This document shows, one piece after another, positions 8,209 through 17,398 of a stretch of DNA of 64,000 nucleotides. The position numbers and the translations under genes are program-made. How positions within the stretch are numbered: position 1 is the stretch's first letter; the number at the start of each line of letters is the position of its first letter. The stretch comes from Bacillota bacterium (GTDB taxonomy: Bacteria > Bacillota > Dethiobacteria > DTU022), in assembly GCA_011389985.1 (NCBI GenBank), contig JAABTH010000008.1:62001-126000 (forward strand). Direction: 5' to 3'. The notes under the pieces are model-generated. The model did no database searches and was not told the origin of the DNA. It saw only the letters and a list, made by a program, of their open reading frames with translations.

Positions 8209-9325
8209 AATAAGCTTTATAGCCTTGACTGTTAAGCACTTTAAGTGCTTTATTTTGCTGTTCTCTACTTCTGAAACCAAGACGAATACTTCCACCTGAC
8301 AGCTCACGTACATGCAATATTTCTATAGCATCGATATTTATACCTTCCTCACCGAGAAGAGTGGTTATCTTGCCAATTATACCAGGAGAATCCCGAACTA
8401 GAACAATAACATCATAAACCTCAGGCAGTATGCCGCGCCCCCGATGTGGTATAGAATTGCGATAATCGCGGGATTGGGTTAGAAATTCCTCAACGGCTTC
8501 AGCATTTGGTTCTTTCAAATAATTTTCAATTGTTACGAGGCTTTGTTTAAAGATTTTAAGAGCTGAGAGCAAAGCCCAACGATTACTTACGCAAATATCC
8601 CGCCAAACTTCAGGGTTGCCAAGAGCTATCCTTGTACTATCCCTGAAACCCCCTGCAGCTAAAGTACGGATCAACTCAATATCACCGGCACCTGCCACAC
8701 TCTGAACTAAAGCAGCTGCTGAGATATGAGGCAGATGGCTGACCATGGCAACCATACGGTCATGTGCGAGGGGATCCAGAATCAAGGGCTGAGCCCCGGT
8801 TCCTTCAATAAGGTCGGTAAATTTTTTTATTACATTTTCCGGGGTACCCGGACCGGGTGTAAGCACATAAATCGCATTTTCAAGTAAGGCCGGGTCTGCT
8901 CCCCTGATGCCACTTTCTTCCGAGCCGGCCATTGGATGCCCCCCAATATATGACACAGACTGCGGCAAAAGCTTTTCAACTGTAGCCATAATTGAACCTT
9001 TGGTGCTGCCAACATCAGTAATTAAAGCACCATCTTTTACTTCCGGTAAAATTTCTTTTAGAATATCCAAAGTGCTTAGCACAGGTACAGCTAAAATAAT
9101 AAGGTCGGCATCTTTTACAGCTTCAGCTGCCGATTTAACAACCCTGTCGGCAGCGCTGAGCGCAACAGCTTCTGCTGCTGCTTCAGGATCACGGTCATAA
9201 CAGGTAATTATTTTAACCATTTTCTTCTCACGCAGAGCAAGGCCGATACTGCCCCCAATAAGGCCGGTTCCAATAAGAGCTGCTTTATCAAAGATATTCT
9301 TACTATCAGATGAGTCTGCCAACAC
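8201..9325 (-). CDS. tyrA: Prephenate dehydrogenase with C-terminal ACT domain
   Basis: This enzyme oxidatively decarboxylates prephenate to 4-hydroxyphenylpyruvate in tyrosine synthesis. The NAD-binding GTGLIGGSIGLALRE motif lies at residues 18-32, followed by GGHPMAGSEESG and MVSHLPHISAAAL with the catalytic histidines. A C-terminal ACT domain (DSPGIIGKITTLLGEEGINI, from about 305) should allow feedback control. Length 374. GTG start with AAAAGGAG upstream. It overlaps aroF by 20 nt (translational coupling) and the Rrf2 gene 3' end by 8 nt (convergent). Confidence 0.94.
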   Translation of the reverse strand: MLADSSDSKNIFDKAALIGTGLIGGSIGLALREKKMVKIITCYDRDPEAAAEAVALSAADRVVKSAAEAVKDADLIILAVPVLSTLDILKEILPEVKDGALITDVGSTKGSIMATVEKLLPQSVSYIGGHPMAGSEESGIRGADPALLENAIYVLTPGPGTPENVIKKFTDLIEGTGAQPLILDPLAHDRMVAMVSHLPHISAAALVQSVAGAGDIELIRTLAAGGFRDSTRIALGNPEVWRDICVSNRWALLSALKIFKQSLVTIENYLKEPNAEAVEEFLTQSRDYRNSIPHRGRGILPEVYDVIVLVRDSPGIIGKITTLLGEEGINIDAIEILHVRELSGGSIRLGFRSREQQNKALKVLNSQGYKAYSK

Positions 9326-10319
9326 TTAAAGCCACTCCTTTTAGCTCATGAATCAAGGTGTTAAACTGATCAGGGGTCAACGACTGAGGTCCGTCTGATA
9401 AAGCTTCCTGTGGATTAGGATGAACCTCAACCATCAGTCCATCAGCTCCGGCTGCGAGTGCCGCTTTGCTCATTGCAGGCACCAAACCGGACAAACCGGT
9501 GCCGTGGCTAGGATCAACTATAACGGGGAGATGGCTAAGCTGTTTTACCAGTGGAACAGCACTCAAGTCAAGAGTGTTGCGGGTGTATGGTTCAAAGGTA
9601 CGAATGCCGCGTTCACAAAGTATGACTTCGTAGTTGCCACCGGAAAGAATATATTCTGCCGCCATCAACCATTCTTCAATTGTCGCAGAGAACCCACGTT
9701 TAAGCAAAATTGGTTTACGTATTTTACCCAGTTCACGCAGCAGGTAATAATTCTGCATATTACGCGCACCCACCTGTATGATATCGGCACATTCGGCAAC
9801 TTCATCAACTGTAAACTGATCCATAACCTCAGTAACTATAAGCAGTCCGGTTTTTGAACGAACATCATTTAAAAATTGCAAGCCTTCCTGCTCAAGCCCC
9901 TGGAAACTGTAAGGGGATGTGCGGGGTTTGAATGCTCCAGCCCGTAAAACCTTAGCCCCGGCTTTCTTAACCGCTTCGGCCGCCTGCAACAGCTGGTCTT
10001 CATTTTCAATTGCACATGGTCCAGCCATTACAACAAGTTCTGTCCCGCCAATTGTAATATCACCGACATTAATCACCGTATTGTCAGGGTGAAACTCTCT
10101 TCCGGCCAATTTGTAGGGTCGGGTAATGAAAACCACTTTTTCAACATCAGGCATGGCTTCCATCGCCTGGGCTACTTCTTCCCGGCGCTGACCGATTACT
10201 CCAATTACAGTCCGGTTTTCGCCAGTTGAAAGGTGAACACCATAACCCATACTTTTTAGTTTGTCGGTGATAATAGTAACTTCTTTTTCTCCAACACCGG
10301 GGTTCATAACTACAATCAT
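9306..10319 (-). CDS. aroF: 3-deoxy-7-phosphoheptulonate synthase (AroAI-beta type)
   Basis: DAHP synthase condenses PEP and erythrose-4-phosphate, the first step of the shikimate pathway. The 337-residue protein has the small N-terminal regulatory ferredoxin-like domain ([20 protein letters not shown]) followed by the TIM barrel with [46 protein letters not shown] and [11 protein letters not shown]. This is the Bacillus/Thermotoga-like class. AGGAGG lies 9 nt before the ATG. It is co-transcribed with tyrA. Confidence 0.95.
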   Translation of the reverse strand: MIVVMNPGVGEKEVTIITDKLKSMGYGVHLSTGENRTVIGVIGQRREEVAQAMEAMPDVEKVVFITRPYKLAGREFHPDNTVINVGDITIGGTELVVMAGPCAIENEDQLLQAAEAVKKAGAKVLRAGAFKPRTSPYSFQGLEQEGLQFLNDVRSKTGLLIVTEVMDQFTVDEVAECADIIQVGARNMQNYYLLRELGKIRKPILLKRGFSATIEEWLMAAEYILSGGNYEVILCERGIRTFEPYTRNTLDLSAVPLVKQLSHLPVIVDPSHGTGLSGLVPAMSKAALAAGADGLMVEVHPNPQEALSDGPQSLTPDQFNTLIHELKGVALSVGRLI

Positions 10320-10378
10320 TATATGGATCCTCCTCGTGATACTCTTCCTGTCAGGGGTTTAGCTTAGTTATATCCCTA

Positions 10379-11761
10379 TTAAATAGCAGTAAATGATTTG
10401 CGCGCTTGAAACCGGCCATGGCCTGCTTTGCCTACATACCTGCCGTTATCAAATACCAGGGTGCCGCGGGACAATACTTTAATTGGTACTCCCTGTCCCC
10501 TGAATCCTTCGTAAGGATTATAATCAACATTCTGGTGTTGGTTATCGGCACTTATTGTAAATGGCATATGGGGATCAAAAACTACAAGATCTGCTTCACT
10601 GCCTACAGCAATGGTTCCTTTCTGCGGGTAAAGACCGAACAATTTAGCCGGTGCGGTGCTGACCAGATCAACCATTTTATTAATACTGATTCGGTTTTCA
10701 AGAACTCCTCCGGCAAATAAAAGCTGAACTCGGGTTTCCACTCCCGGAGCGCCATTTGGGATTTTTGTAAAATCATTGCGTCCCAGTTCTTTCTGTTCTT
10801 TTAAGTTGAAGGAACAATGATCAGATGCAACAACCTGCAGATTGCCGGAATCAAGGCCACTCCAGAGGTATTCATTATTTCCGGCTTCCCGAAGTGGAGG
10901 CGACATTACATATTTGGCTCCGCCAAAATCAGGTTCATTATAAAGCTCAAGATCGAGAAATAGATACTGGGGACAGGTTTCAGCATAAATGGGCAGTCCC
11001 TGCAGTCTTGCTTCGGCAACTCTATTTAGCGCTCCCCCGTCGCTTAGATGAACAATATATGCAGGCGCTCCGGCTAAAGCAGCCATGGTAATATACCGGT
11101 TAACAGCCTCTTCTTCTGCCTGGGGGGGACGGCTTAGGGCATGATAGAGAGGCTCTGTCTGGCCTTTGGCTAGCATTTCCTTTGTCAAAACATCAATGAC
11201 ATCGCCATTTTCAGCGTGAACAAGAACTAGCCCGCCTGCTTCGCCTGAAGTTTTTAAAACTCTGAGCAGGGTAGCATCGTCAACCTGGAAAACTCCTTTA
11301 TAAGCCATGAATACCTTGAAAGAAGGGTAACCTTTTTCAACCAGCTCAGGAATTTCTGCCAGCACAGCATCATTAAGATCAGTTACAGCAACATGAAATC
11401 CGTAGTCAACTGCGCATTTGCCTTCAGCTCGTTCATGCCAAACTTGTAGAGCTTCTTCAAGAGATTTTCCCGGAGTCTGAAGAGCATAATCAATTATGCA
11501 TGTAGTTCCACCGGCTGCTGCTGCTGTAGTTCCTGTGGTAAAATCATCTGCAGTTACTGTTCCCCCAAAGGGCATATCCAAATGAGTATGAACATCTATC
11601 GCTCCTGGAAAAATAAGCTTTCCATCTGCATCGATTACCATATTTGCAGAAGCTGAAGATTTCGCTTCAATTGCTAAAATAGTTTCATCTTCAATTAGTA
11701 TATCTGCTCTATAGCTTTCGGAGGCTGTAACCAAAGTTCCATTTTTAATTAATGTTCTCAT
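10379..11761 (-). CDS. hydA: Dihydropyrimidinase
   Basis: A 460-residue cyclic amidohydrolase that opens dihydrouracil/dihydrothymine (or hydantoins). The metal-binding IDVHTHLDMPFGG motif is near residue 57. The carboxylated lysine lies in YPSFKVFMAYKG, with LVHAENGDV and ASDHCSF further on. The next upstream gene of the operon encodes the following enzyme of reductive pyrimidine breakdown, which favours dihydropyrimidinase over hydantoinase or allantoinase. No dihydropyrimidine dehydrogenase is in the window. GAGGAGG ribosome site. Confidence 0.92.
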   Translation of the reverse strand: MRTLIKNGTLVTASESYRADILIEDETILAIEAKSSASANMVIDADGKLIFPGAIDVHTHLDMPFGGTVTADDFTTGTTAAAAGGTTCIIDYALQTPGKSLEEALQVWHERAEGKCAVDYGFHVAVTDLNDAVLAEIPELVEKGYPSFKVFMAYKGVFQVDDATLLRVLKTSGEAGGLVLVHAENGDVIDVLTKEMLAKGQTEPLYHALSRPPQAEEEAVNRYITMAALAGAPAYIVHLSDGGALNRVAEARLQGLPIYAETCPQYLFLDLELYNEPDFGGAKYVMSPPLREAGNNEYLWSGLDSGNLQVVASDHCSFNLKEQKELGRNDFTKIPNGAPGVETRVQLLFAGGVLENRISINKMVDLVSTAPAKLFGLYPQKGTIAVGSEADLVVFDPHMPFTISADNQHQNVDYNPYEGFRGQGVPIKVLSRGTLVFDNGRYVGKAGHGRFQARKSFTAI

Positions 11762-11793
11762 TTAAATTCCTCCTCCTGTATCAGTAGAGTGCC

Positions 11794-12681
11794 TTATGGG
11801 GCGCAAATATCCCCATAGGTTTCAGGGCGGCGATCCCGGAAAAATTGCCATGTATTCCTGACTTCTTTAATCAGATCAAGATCAGCATCACCGATTACCA
11901 CTTCATCATCCTCACGGCTGCCTTCGGCTATTAACTGCCCCCGGGGGTCGCAGAGATAGCTGCTGCCATAGAAGTGTCCCATATTCCAGGGGGCTTCTAC
12001 ACCAACACGGTTTATTGCCCCTATAAAACAGGCGTTAGCAACAGCTTGGGCAGGTTGTTCCAGCTTCCAGAGATATTCTGATAGTCCTGCCACTGTAGCA
12101 GAAGGGTTAAACAATATTTCTGCTCCGTTTAACCCCAGGATTCTGGGACCCTCAGGGAAATGACGATCGTAGCAGATATAAACTCCTATTTTGGCATAAG
12201 CAGTTTCAAATACGGGATGGCCGAGATTGCCCGGTTTGAAATAAAATTTTTCCCAGAAACCGGTAGCCGAAGTTTTACCGGCCTGCACGTGAGGTATATG
12301 AATTTTGCGGAATTTACCGAGATATTTTCCATCGGCATCGATAACTGCAGCTGTATTATAATACACTCCCGTAATAGTTTCTTCATAGAGAGGCACGACA
12401 ATCACCATTCCATATTTTTTTGCCTGTTCCTGCATTAGTCTGGTCGTTGGCCCATCAGGGATCCTTTCGGTTGCTTCATACCATTTTGTACTCTGTTCAG
12501 CACAAAAATAAGGTCCGGTAAATATCTCCTGTAAACATACAATCTGTGCTTTCTTTTCAGCTGCCTCTTTAATCATCTTCAAGTGCTTCTCAATTGCTTT
12601 TTCATGATGTTTAGCTACCGGTTCGTCACCATGCACTTCATGTTTCGCCTGGATTAACGCCACTCTCACCATTCTGCTCAT
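11794..12681 (-). CDS. Beta-ureidopropionase-like carbon-nitrogen hydrolase
   Basis: A nitrilase-superfamily enzyme, probably hydrolysing N-carbamoyl-beta-alanine to beta-alanine, CO2 and ammonia. The Glu-Lys-Cys triad is visible as QEIFTGPYF, FRKIHIPH and GVYICYDRHFPEGPR. The start is ATG 12681 (about 295 residues), because GGAGG lies 8 nt upstream; the longer frame from 12699 runs through the ribosome site. The 32-nt gap to hydA supports one pyrimidine-degradation unit. N-carbamoylputrescine amidase is the nearest alternative. Confidence 0.87.
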   Translation of the reverse strand: MSRMVRVALIQAKHEVHGDEPVAKHHEKAIEKHLKMIKEAAEKKAQIVCLQEIFTGPYFCAEQSTKWYEATERIPDGPTTRLMQEQAKKYGMVIVVPLYEETITGVYYNTAAVIDADGKYLGKFRKIHIPHVQAGKTSATGFWEKFYFKPGNLGHPVFETAYAKIGVYICYDRHFPEGPRILGLNGAEILFNPSATVAGLSEYLWKLEQPAQAVANACFIGAINRVGVEAPWNMGHFYGSSYLCDPRGQLIAEGSREDDEVVIGDADLDLIKEVRNTWQFFRDRRPETYGDICAP

Positions 12682-12724
12682 TGGAAAGCCTCCTAACATA
12701 GTGATAAATTTTTCTCAATCTTTA

Positions 12725-13756
12725 CTAATTGTTTTTAATTAACAGCTCCGCAATCTGAATTGAATTTGTGGCTGCACCTTTGCGAATATTGTCTGAAACA
12801 ACCCAGAGATTAAGCCCATGGGCGATTGAATGATCCGTACGAATTCGGCCGACAAATACCGCATCATTGTCATCTGCATCAATTGGCATAGGATATGCAA
12901 GCTGCTTTGGGTCATCAATTATCTTAATACCGGGCGCTTTGCCAAGAATATCGCGAGCTTCATCAGCTGATAAAGGTTTATCAAATTCTACATTTAACGC
13001 AATTGAGTGACCTTTTACGACAGGAAGGCGGACTGTTGTAGCCGTTACAGGAAGATGGGGCAATTCCATAATTTTTCTTGTTTCACGAATCATCTTCATC
13101 TCTTCCTTGCAATAACCACCCTCTACAAATATGTCAATCTGGGGTACACAGTTAAAAGCCAGCTGGTAATTTTTAAGTGCTCCTTTGTGCGGTATGCGTT
13201 CAGTCGGCACAGGGCTGTTATCTAATACAGCACGGCATTGCGCATACAGTTCATCTACTGCCTCTTTGCCGGCACCTGACACTGCCTGATAAGTTGCTGC
13301 AACTACCCTCTTTATCCCTGCAGCTTTCTGAAGGGGTTGCAAGGCTACAACCATTTGTATTGTTGAACAGTTTGGATTAGCGATAATGCCTTTGTGGACA
13401 AACGCGCTATCCGGGTTTACTTCCGGAACTACCAGGGGGATTTGATCATCCATTCTAAAAGCGTTGCTGTTATCAATTACAACTGCGCCCCGAGCAACTG
13501 CTTCTTTGGCAAAATCCTTACTGATTGACTCACCTGCGCTAAAAAAAGCAAAATCTACTCCTTCGAAAGATTCTGCAACTAGTTCTTCAACAACATATAT
13601 TTTTCCACCGGCTTCAATTTCGCTGTCTGCCGAGCGGGAAGAAGCGAGAAGTTTAAGCTCAGAAATTGGGAAATTTCTTTCCAAAAGCACTTCGATCATT
13701 TTTTGCCCAACCATTCCGGTTGCACCTACCACTGCTACATTATATTTTTTGGTCAT
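12725..13756 (-). CDS. asd: Aspartate-semialdehyde dehydrogenase
   Basis: The enzyme makes aspartate semialdehyde for lysine, threonine and methionine synthesis. The NADP motif VVGATGMVGQKM lies at residues 9-20, the catalytic cysteine in ANPNCSTIQMV, and the substrate-binding arginine/histidine region in VKGHSIALNVEF. Length 343 is normal. GGAGGG lies before the ATG. It sits between rseC and the pyrimidine genes with short gaps, so probably in the same operon. A hom gene lies at 42.5-43.8 kb. Confidence 0.95.
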   Translation of the reverse strand: MTKKYNVAVVGATGMVGQKMIEVLLERNFPISELKLLASSRSADSEIEAGGKIYVVEELVAESFEGVDFAFFSAGESISKDFAKEAVARGAVVIDNSNAFRMDDQIPLVVPEVNPDSAFVHKGIIANPNCSTIQMVVALQPLQKAAGIKRVVAATYQAVSGAGKEAVDELYAQCRAVLDNSPVPTERIPHKGALKNYQLAFNCVPQIDIFVEGGYCKEEMKMIRETRKIMELPHLPVTATTVRLPVVKGHSIALNVEFDKPLSADEARDILGKAPGIKIIDDPKQLAYPMPIDADDNDAVFVGRIRTDHSIAHGLNLWVVSDNIRKGAATNSIQIAELLIKNN

Positions 13757-13803
13757 CTGTATTCCCTCCAGGAGTAATTTTAAAAGTACTAGTTGTGATA
13801 ATT

Positions 13804-14268
13804 TTATTCCGGTTCACTGCATTCTGTTGGTTTATCTTCAATAAAACCTGTGATAACCGGCTTATAACGCGGGTTATCCTTTACTCTTTTATCCCATTTA
13901 CGGATAAAAAAATAAACTAAAGCCATAAGAGCAAAACCGGCAGATACAGCAGGTAATTCCTGTCTTCCATCAAGGCCAAAATAGGGGGAAACCAGTGTTA
14001 ACCAAACCACAATACCTGCTACAAGGGCAAAGATGGGAACCATGTAGAGCATGAAAGCTAATAATATAATCTGACTATCATCAGACTCAAGCAAAACTCT
14101 TTGTCCTTTTTTAGCATTGATCGGATTAAGCGCTTCAACAATCACTTCTCGTTTATTTGATCCGCTTAATAAACCACAGCGGCCGCACTTTTCACAGACA
14201 AGATGGCGCTGAAGATTAATTAAAGCTGTTTCACCTTTATTTTCTGTCACCAAGCCGTACTGCTCCAT
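13804..14268 (-). CDS. rseC: SoxR-reducing/RseC family membrane protein
   Basis: A 154-residue RseC/RsxC-associated family protein. The N-terminal domain has four cysteines in CEKCGRCGLLSG plus the preceding region. Two transmembrane helices follow (about 68-90 and 104-124) before a basic tail. The family is linked to Rnf/SoxR reduction and redox sensing. A GGGAGG ribosome site precedes the ATG. It is the first gene of the minus-strand asd-tyrA series. No rnf genes are in the window. Confidence 0.82.
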   Translation of the reverse strand: MEQYGLVTENKGETALINLQRHLVCEKCGRCGLLSGSNKREVIVEALNPINAKKGQRVLLESDDSQIILLAFMLYMVPIFALVAGIVVWLTLVSPYFGLDGRQELPAVSAGFALMALVYFFIRKWDKRVKDNPRYKPVITGFIEDKPTECSEPE

Positions 14269-14357
14269 AGTTAAATGCCTCCCGCAACTATGCTTTGTTA
14301 GTTTTATGCTGTTAAATTATCTTAGCATAACAGCACTTTAGTAACAAGTATTGAATA

Positions 14358-14446
14358 GGCGGACACCCTTGCCCTCAGCTAGTGGTTCTTGCTGACAAGC
14401 CCACAGCGGACTTTCACCGCCAGGCTAACACCCATGCCGAACACAC
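14358..14446 (-). mobile_element. Group IIC intron relic, 5' end of domain I only
   Basis: Read on the minus strand from 14446, the sequence starts GTGTG (the group II 5' consensus GUGYG). It continues with CGGCATGGGTG, GGTGAAAGTCCGC, a CTAGCTGAGGGC segment and GCAAGGGTGTCCGCC. These strings appear in the same order and spacing as the opening of bacterial class C introns such as the Oceanobacillus iheyensis one (comparison from memory). The intron begins right after the U tract of a terminator, the preferred class C target. Everything after about 89 nt is gone: no reverse transcriptase, no domain V. Confidence 0.75.
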
Positions 14447-14447
14447 C

Positions 14448-14481
14448 AAAAAAGGTGCTTTCCTGAAACAGAAAACACCTT
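14448..14481 (-). terminator. Terminator of the hdr-etf-flx operon
   Basis: On the minus strand an 11-bp stem (14481-14471 with 14462-14452, one G-U pair) closes an 8-nt loop and is followed by six U residues. It lies about 52 bp past the flxA stop. Confidence 0.82.
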
Positions 14482-14532
14482 CTGTTTTTATTTTGTTTTG
14501 GTATATCAATAAACCTGTCCTTTTATCTCAAT

Positions 14533-15381
14533 CTAGGCAAATGCTTCGGGGATATCTTTTAAAACAGCATAACTGAAAACAGGACCGTCTTTACATACGT
14601 ACATACCTCCGGCATTACAACGACCGCACTTGCCAATACCACATTTCATCCTGTTTTCCAGGGTTGTATAAATCTGCTCGTCTGCAAAACCCAGTTTTTT
14701 AAGATTTTCGAGAACAAAGCGAATCATAATCGGCGGACCACAGGTGATTACGATTGTGTCCTCTGGCGAAGGGTTAAGATCCAGTAGCATTTGTGGCACA
14801 AAACCGACATTGTGTCCCCAACCTTCTTCCTCAACATCAATCGTGAGATGACAGGAAAGACCATCAGACTTACTCATCTCTTCAAATTCACCTTTAAAAC
14901 AAAGATCACCTGAAGTCCTGGCACCATAGATCATTGTTAATCCGGCATATTTGTCGCGGTTTGCCTTAACATATTCTACAACCGGGCGAAGCGGCGCCTG
15001 ACCAACTCCTCCTCCGACAGTCAGGATCTGCTTACCATGCCAGTCATCTACAGGGAAGCTATTACCATAAGGACCTCTGACCATCATTTTATCACCGGGT
15101 TCTAGCTGGTGCAGCGCCTGGGTTACTTTACCCATTTTCATTACTGAAAATCGTAAAAATTCACCCTCCGTTGGTGAACAGGAGATGGAAATCATGCTTT
15201 CACCCACTCCCAAAATTCCGATCATGGCACACTGACCCGGACGGTGGTTCCAGTTGGTCCGGACATCTTCATCATCAAAAACCACTTTAAAGGTTTTGAT
15301 ACAGCGATCACCGCCGGTTTCATACCAGGTTTCTTCAACAGTAGCCGTATAAGGAATGTAAGGGTTTTCAGCAGTCATCAT
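14533..15381 (-). CDS. flxA: FlxA-like NAD(P)H-dependent flavin oxidoreductase subunit
   Basis: A 282-residue PyrK/ferredoxin-NADP-reductase-fold protein. An FAD-binding barrel covers about 1-100 (HRPGQCAMIGILG, FSVMKMGKVTQALHQL). A NAD(P)-binding domain follows (LTVGGGVGQAPLRPVVEY, TCGPPIMIRF). The C-terminal [2Fe-2S] site is CGIGKCGRCNAGGMYVC. In Flx/Flox complexes FlxA is the site of NADH oxidation or NAD+ reduction feeding HdrA. Start and flxB stop overlap (ATGA). A sulfhydrogenase gamma or AsrB-like role is the alternative if context is ignored. Confidence 0.88.
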   Translation of the reverse strand: MMTAENPYIPYTATVEETWYETGGDRCIKTFKVVFDDEDVRTNWNHRPGQCAMIGILGVGESMISISCSPTEGEFLRFSVMKMGKVTQALHQLEPGDKMMVRGPYGNSFPVDDWHGKQILTVGGGVGQAPLRPVVEYVKANRDKYAGLTMIYGARTSGDLCFKGEFEEMSKSDGLSCHLTIDVEEEGWGHNVGFVPQMLLDLNPSPEDTIVITCGPPIMIRFVLENLKKLGFADEQIYTTLENRMKCGIGKCGRCNAGGMYVCKDGPVFSYAVLKDIPEAFA

Positions 15382-16391
15382 AGCGCCTCCTTTACCTGCC
15401 TCAGTATTTCAACAATGTCAATATTGACAGGGCAGAGGTTTATACACCGGCCACAGCCAACGCAGGCAATGACATCAAACTTATCTACATAATAATTATA
15501 TTTGTGGTTAATCCGGTTCCTGGTCCGTTCCCGGCGTGTAGGTCGGGGATTATGACCTGAAGTATGAAGGGTATATTCTTCAAACATGCAGGAATCCCAC
15601 ATACGGCAGCGTCTTGCTTCAAAGCCTTCCGTCTCATCCTGTATGTCAAAACAGTGACAGGTCGGGCAGAGATAAGTGCAGGTTCCACAACCAAGACATG
15701 AGGCCGAAACACTCTTCCAGAGGGGATCTTCCCACAAACCCGGAAGGCCTTCCGGAATACCTTTATGATCAACCGAGCGCTTTATCTTTCCTTCAGATTC
15801 TGAAACCATTTTCTTTTTCATCTTTATTTTTTCAGTATCTGCTTCAATAAGCAGCTCGCTTACTTCGCTTACGAGCGCTTCACCTTTTGGCGTAATGGTT
15901 TCCAACAGATAACTGTCGCCGAGGTCAACCATAAGCAAATCCAAACCCTCAGTTGATGCAGGGCCACCGCCAAGGGAGGTGCAAAAACAATTTAACCCAG
16001 GCTCTGAACAGGCAAGGCCAACAAGGGTTACCAGTTCACGCCTTTTCAGGTAGTATGGATCGTCTACATCCCAGCTGAAAAGCTTGTCGACTATAACCAT
16101 AGCCCTGGCGTCACAGGGTCTTATTCCAAGAAGAATCATTTCTTCTTTAAGTTCAGGTTCCTTCATTTCAAAATCTCCAAGCTGAAAACGGTACATGGTT
16201 TCAGTTTGGGGAAATACGATATTTTTTGGGGGAATCCTGGTATTGCCATCTGTCAATTCAGGCACTTCATCTTCTGCCACAGGGGCAAAACGCATCGCTT
16301 CACCTTCAAGTTTTGGCGCCCAAAGGTTTTTACCGGTCAGTTTTCCGATAAATTCAGGCCACTTCTCTTTATTTAACAGCATCGCTGACAT
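15378..16391 (-). CDS. flxB: FlxB-like 4Fe-4S electron-transfer subunit
   Basis: An iron-sulfur protein of the AsrA / hydrogenase beta-like family. The N-terminal half carries PCDARAMVIVDKLFSWD. The C-terminal half has ferredoxin sites (CLGCGTCTYLCPTCHCFD and CVGCGRCINLCPVNIDI) plus extra cysteines around CRMWDSCMFEEYTLHTSGH. In Flx complexes it relays electrons between FlxA and the Hdr side. ATG 16391 is preferred over GTG 16400 because GAGGTG lies just upstream. This gives about 337 residues. Confidence 0.85.
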   Translation of the reverse strand: MSAMLLNKEKWPEFIGKLTGKNLWAPKLEGEAMRFAPVAEDEVPELTDGNTRIPPKNIVFPQTETMYRFQLGDFEMKEPELKEEMILLGIRPCDARAMVIVDKLFSWDVDDPYYLKRRELVTLVGLACSEPGLNCFCTSLGGGPASTEGLDLLMVDLGDSYLLETITPKGEALVSEVSELLIEADTEKIKMKKKMVSESEGKIKRSVDHKGIPEGLPGLWEDPLWKSVSASCLGCGTCTYLCPTCHCFDIQDETEGFEARRCRMWDSCMFEEYTLHTSGHNPRPTRRERTRNRINHKYNYYVDKFDVIACVGCGRCINLCPVNIDIVEILRQVKEAL

Positions 16392-16402
16392 ATCACCCAC
16401 CT

Positions 16403-17383
16403 CTACAGTATGAAGTCCTCGGGATCATCAGGCTTAAAGCTGGCCTGGAACGGCTCGGCCTCGGGATCTACCCCTGGCTCAAAGCCGTATTTGTCCCGAA
16501 CTTCCCTGGCCATTTTACGGTTTAGCTTGCCCAGGGGAATATTAGCCGGGCAAACCCGCTCGCACTCACCGCATTCGATGCAGCGACCGGCCAGGTGAAA
16601 AGCCCGGGCAATGTTGAAAGCTGTATTCTCGGAAAAATTGACCGCACGATTAACCCAGGTAGGATTTAGACGATCAAGAATGCAATCCTGACAATAGCAA
16701 AGCGGACAGACATTACGGCAACTATAACAGCGGATACACTTTGAGAACTGCTCTTCCCAGTAAGCCTGACGCTCTTCAAGGTTTTTACCTTCAATCTCTT
16801 CAACACCATTATCATCAGCTAATGTCCATGGTTCAACTGGTTCGCCAACTGTAATATCACTGATTACCGGGTTAGGATGCCGGCAAAGACGACATTTTTC
16901 TGCAAGGAATTGATCTCTGGGAAGCTCAGTCTCTTTATCGTCGCAAAGCAGGACAAAATTTTCTCCATTCCATTCAACTTCAGCAGGTTTCCCTTGCTCC
17001 GGGTATTTTTCAGCAAGTTTTTCCGTGTCAACAACACCCGGGCAGGGGCAGCCGACAACTATAACCTGATCACGATTAATACCATGCTCTACAATAAGCT
17101 GCGTTACAGCGCGGCTGTCACATCCCTTGACCAGCAGGGCAACTTTACGTTTATCGGCTTCCTGGCCTCGCGGCAGTGGTGTTTTCTCAACAAGGGTCAG
17201 GTATGTAGCCAGGTTGGCAGTGCAGAGGGGCGAAAATAGCAACTCTGCAGCGCCGGAGGCATCTTCGACGAAAACAGGGGCAACCCTGTAACCGTAAGAA
17301 CCCTGCTTCCACCCAATCAGGTACTTAACATCTTCACGGACCACTACCTCTGCCGCGGTTTTGCGTAACTGTTCCAGATCCAT
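16403..17383 (-). CDS. flxC: FlxC-like (FrhB/FdhB-related) iron-sulfur subunit
   Basis: A 326-residue protein with features of the coenzyme F420 hydrogenase/dehydrogenase beta family: VALLVKGCDSRAVTQLIVEHG, VVGCPCPGVVD, and KCRLCRHPNPVISD. It also carries two ferredoxin-type cysteine groups (CIRCYSCRNVCPLCYCQDC, CIECGECERVCPANIPLG). No F420 chemistry is implied in this type of bacterium; in Flx operons the protein is an electron conduit. AGGAGG lies upstream of the ATG. It lies between flxD and flxB with 15- and 11-nt gaps. Confidence 0.83.
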   Translation of the reverse strand: MDLEQLRKTAAEVVVREDVKYLIGWKQGSYGYRVAPVFVEDASGAAELLFSPLCTANLATYLTLVEKTPLPRGQEADKRKVALLVKGCDSRAVTQLIVEHGINRDQVIVVGCPCPGVVDTEKLAEKYPEQGKPAEVEWNGENFVLLCDDKETELPRDQFLAEKCRLCRHPNPVISDITVGEPVEPWTLADDNGVEEIEGKNLEERQAYWEEQFSKCIRCYSCRNVCPLCYCQDCILDRLNPTWVNRAVNFSENTAFNIARAFHLAGRCIECGECERVCPANIPLGKLNRKMAREVRDKYGFEPGVDPEAEPFQASFKPDDPEDFIL

Positions 17384-17398
17384 CTTCTAATACCCCTC

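Noticed and set aside
9420-9857. 145-codon plus-strand frame
   Set aside because: It lies wholly inside aroF on the opposite strand, shows no family similarity and has no ribosome site.
14358-14446. 5S rRNA-like string (CCCATGCCGAACAC)
   Set aside because: Only about 14 bases resemble 5S. The whole stretch fits the 5' end of a group IIC intron on the other strand much better.
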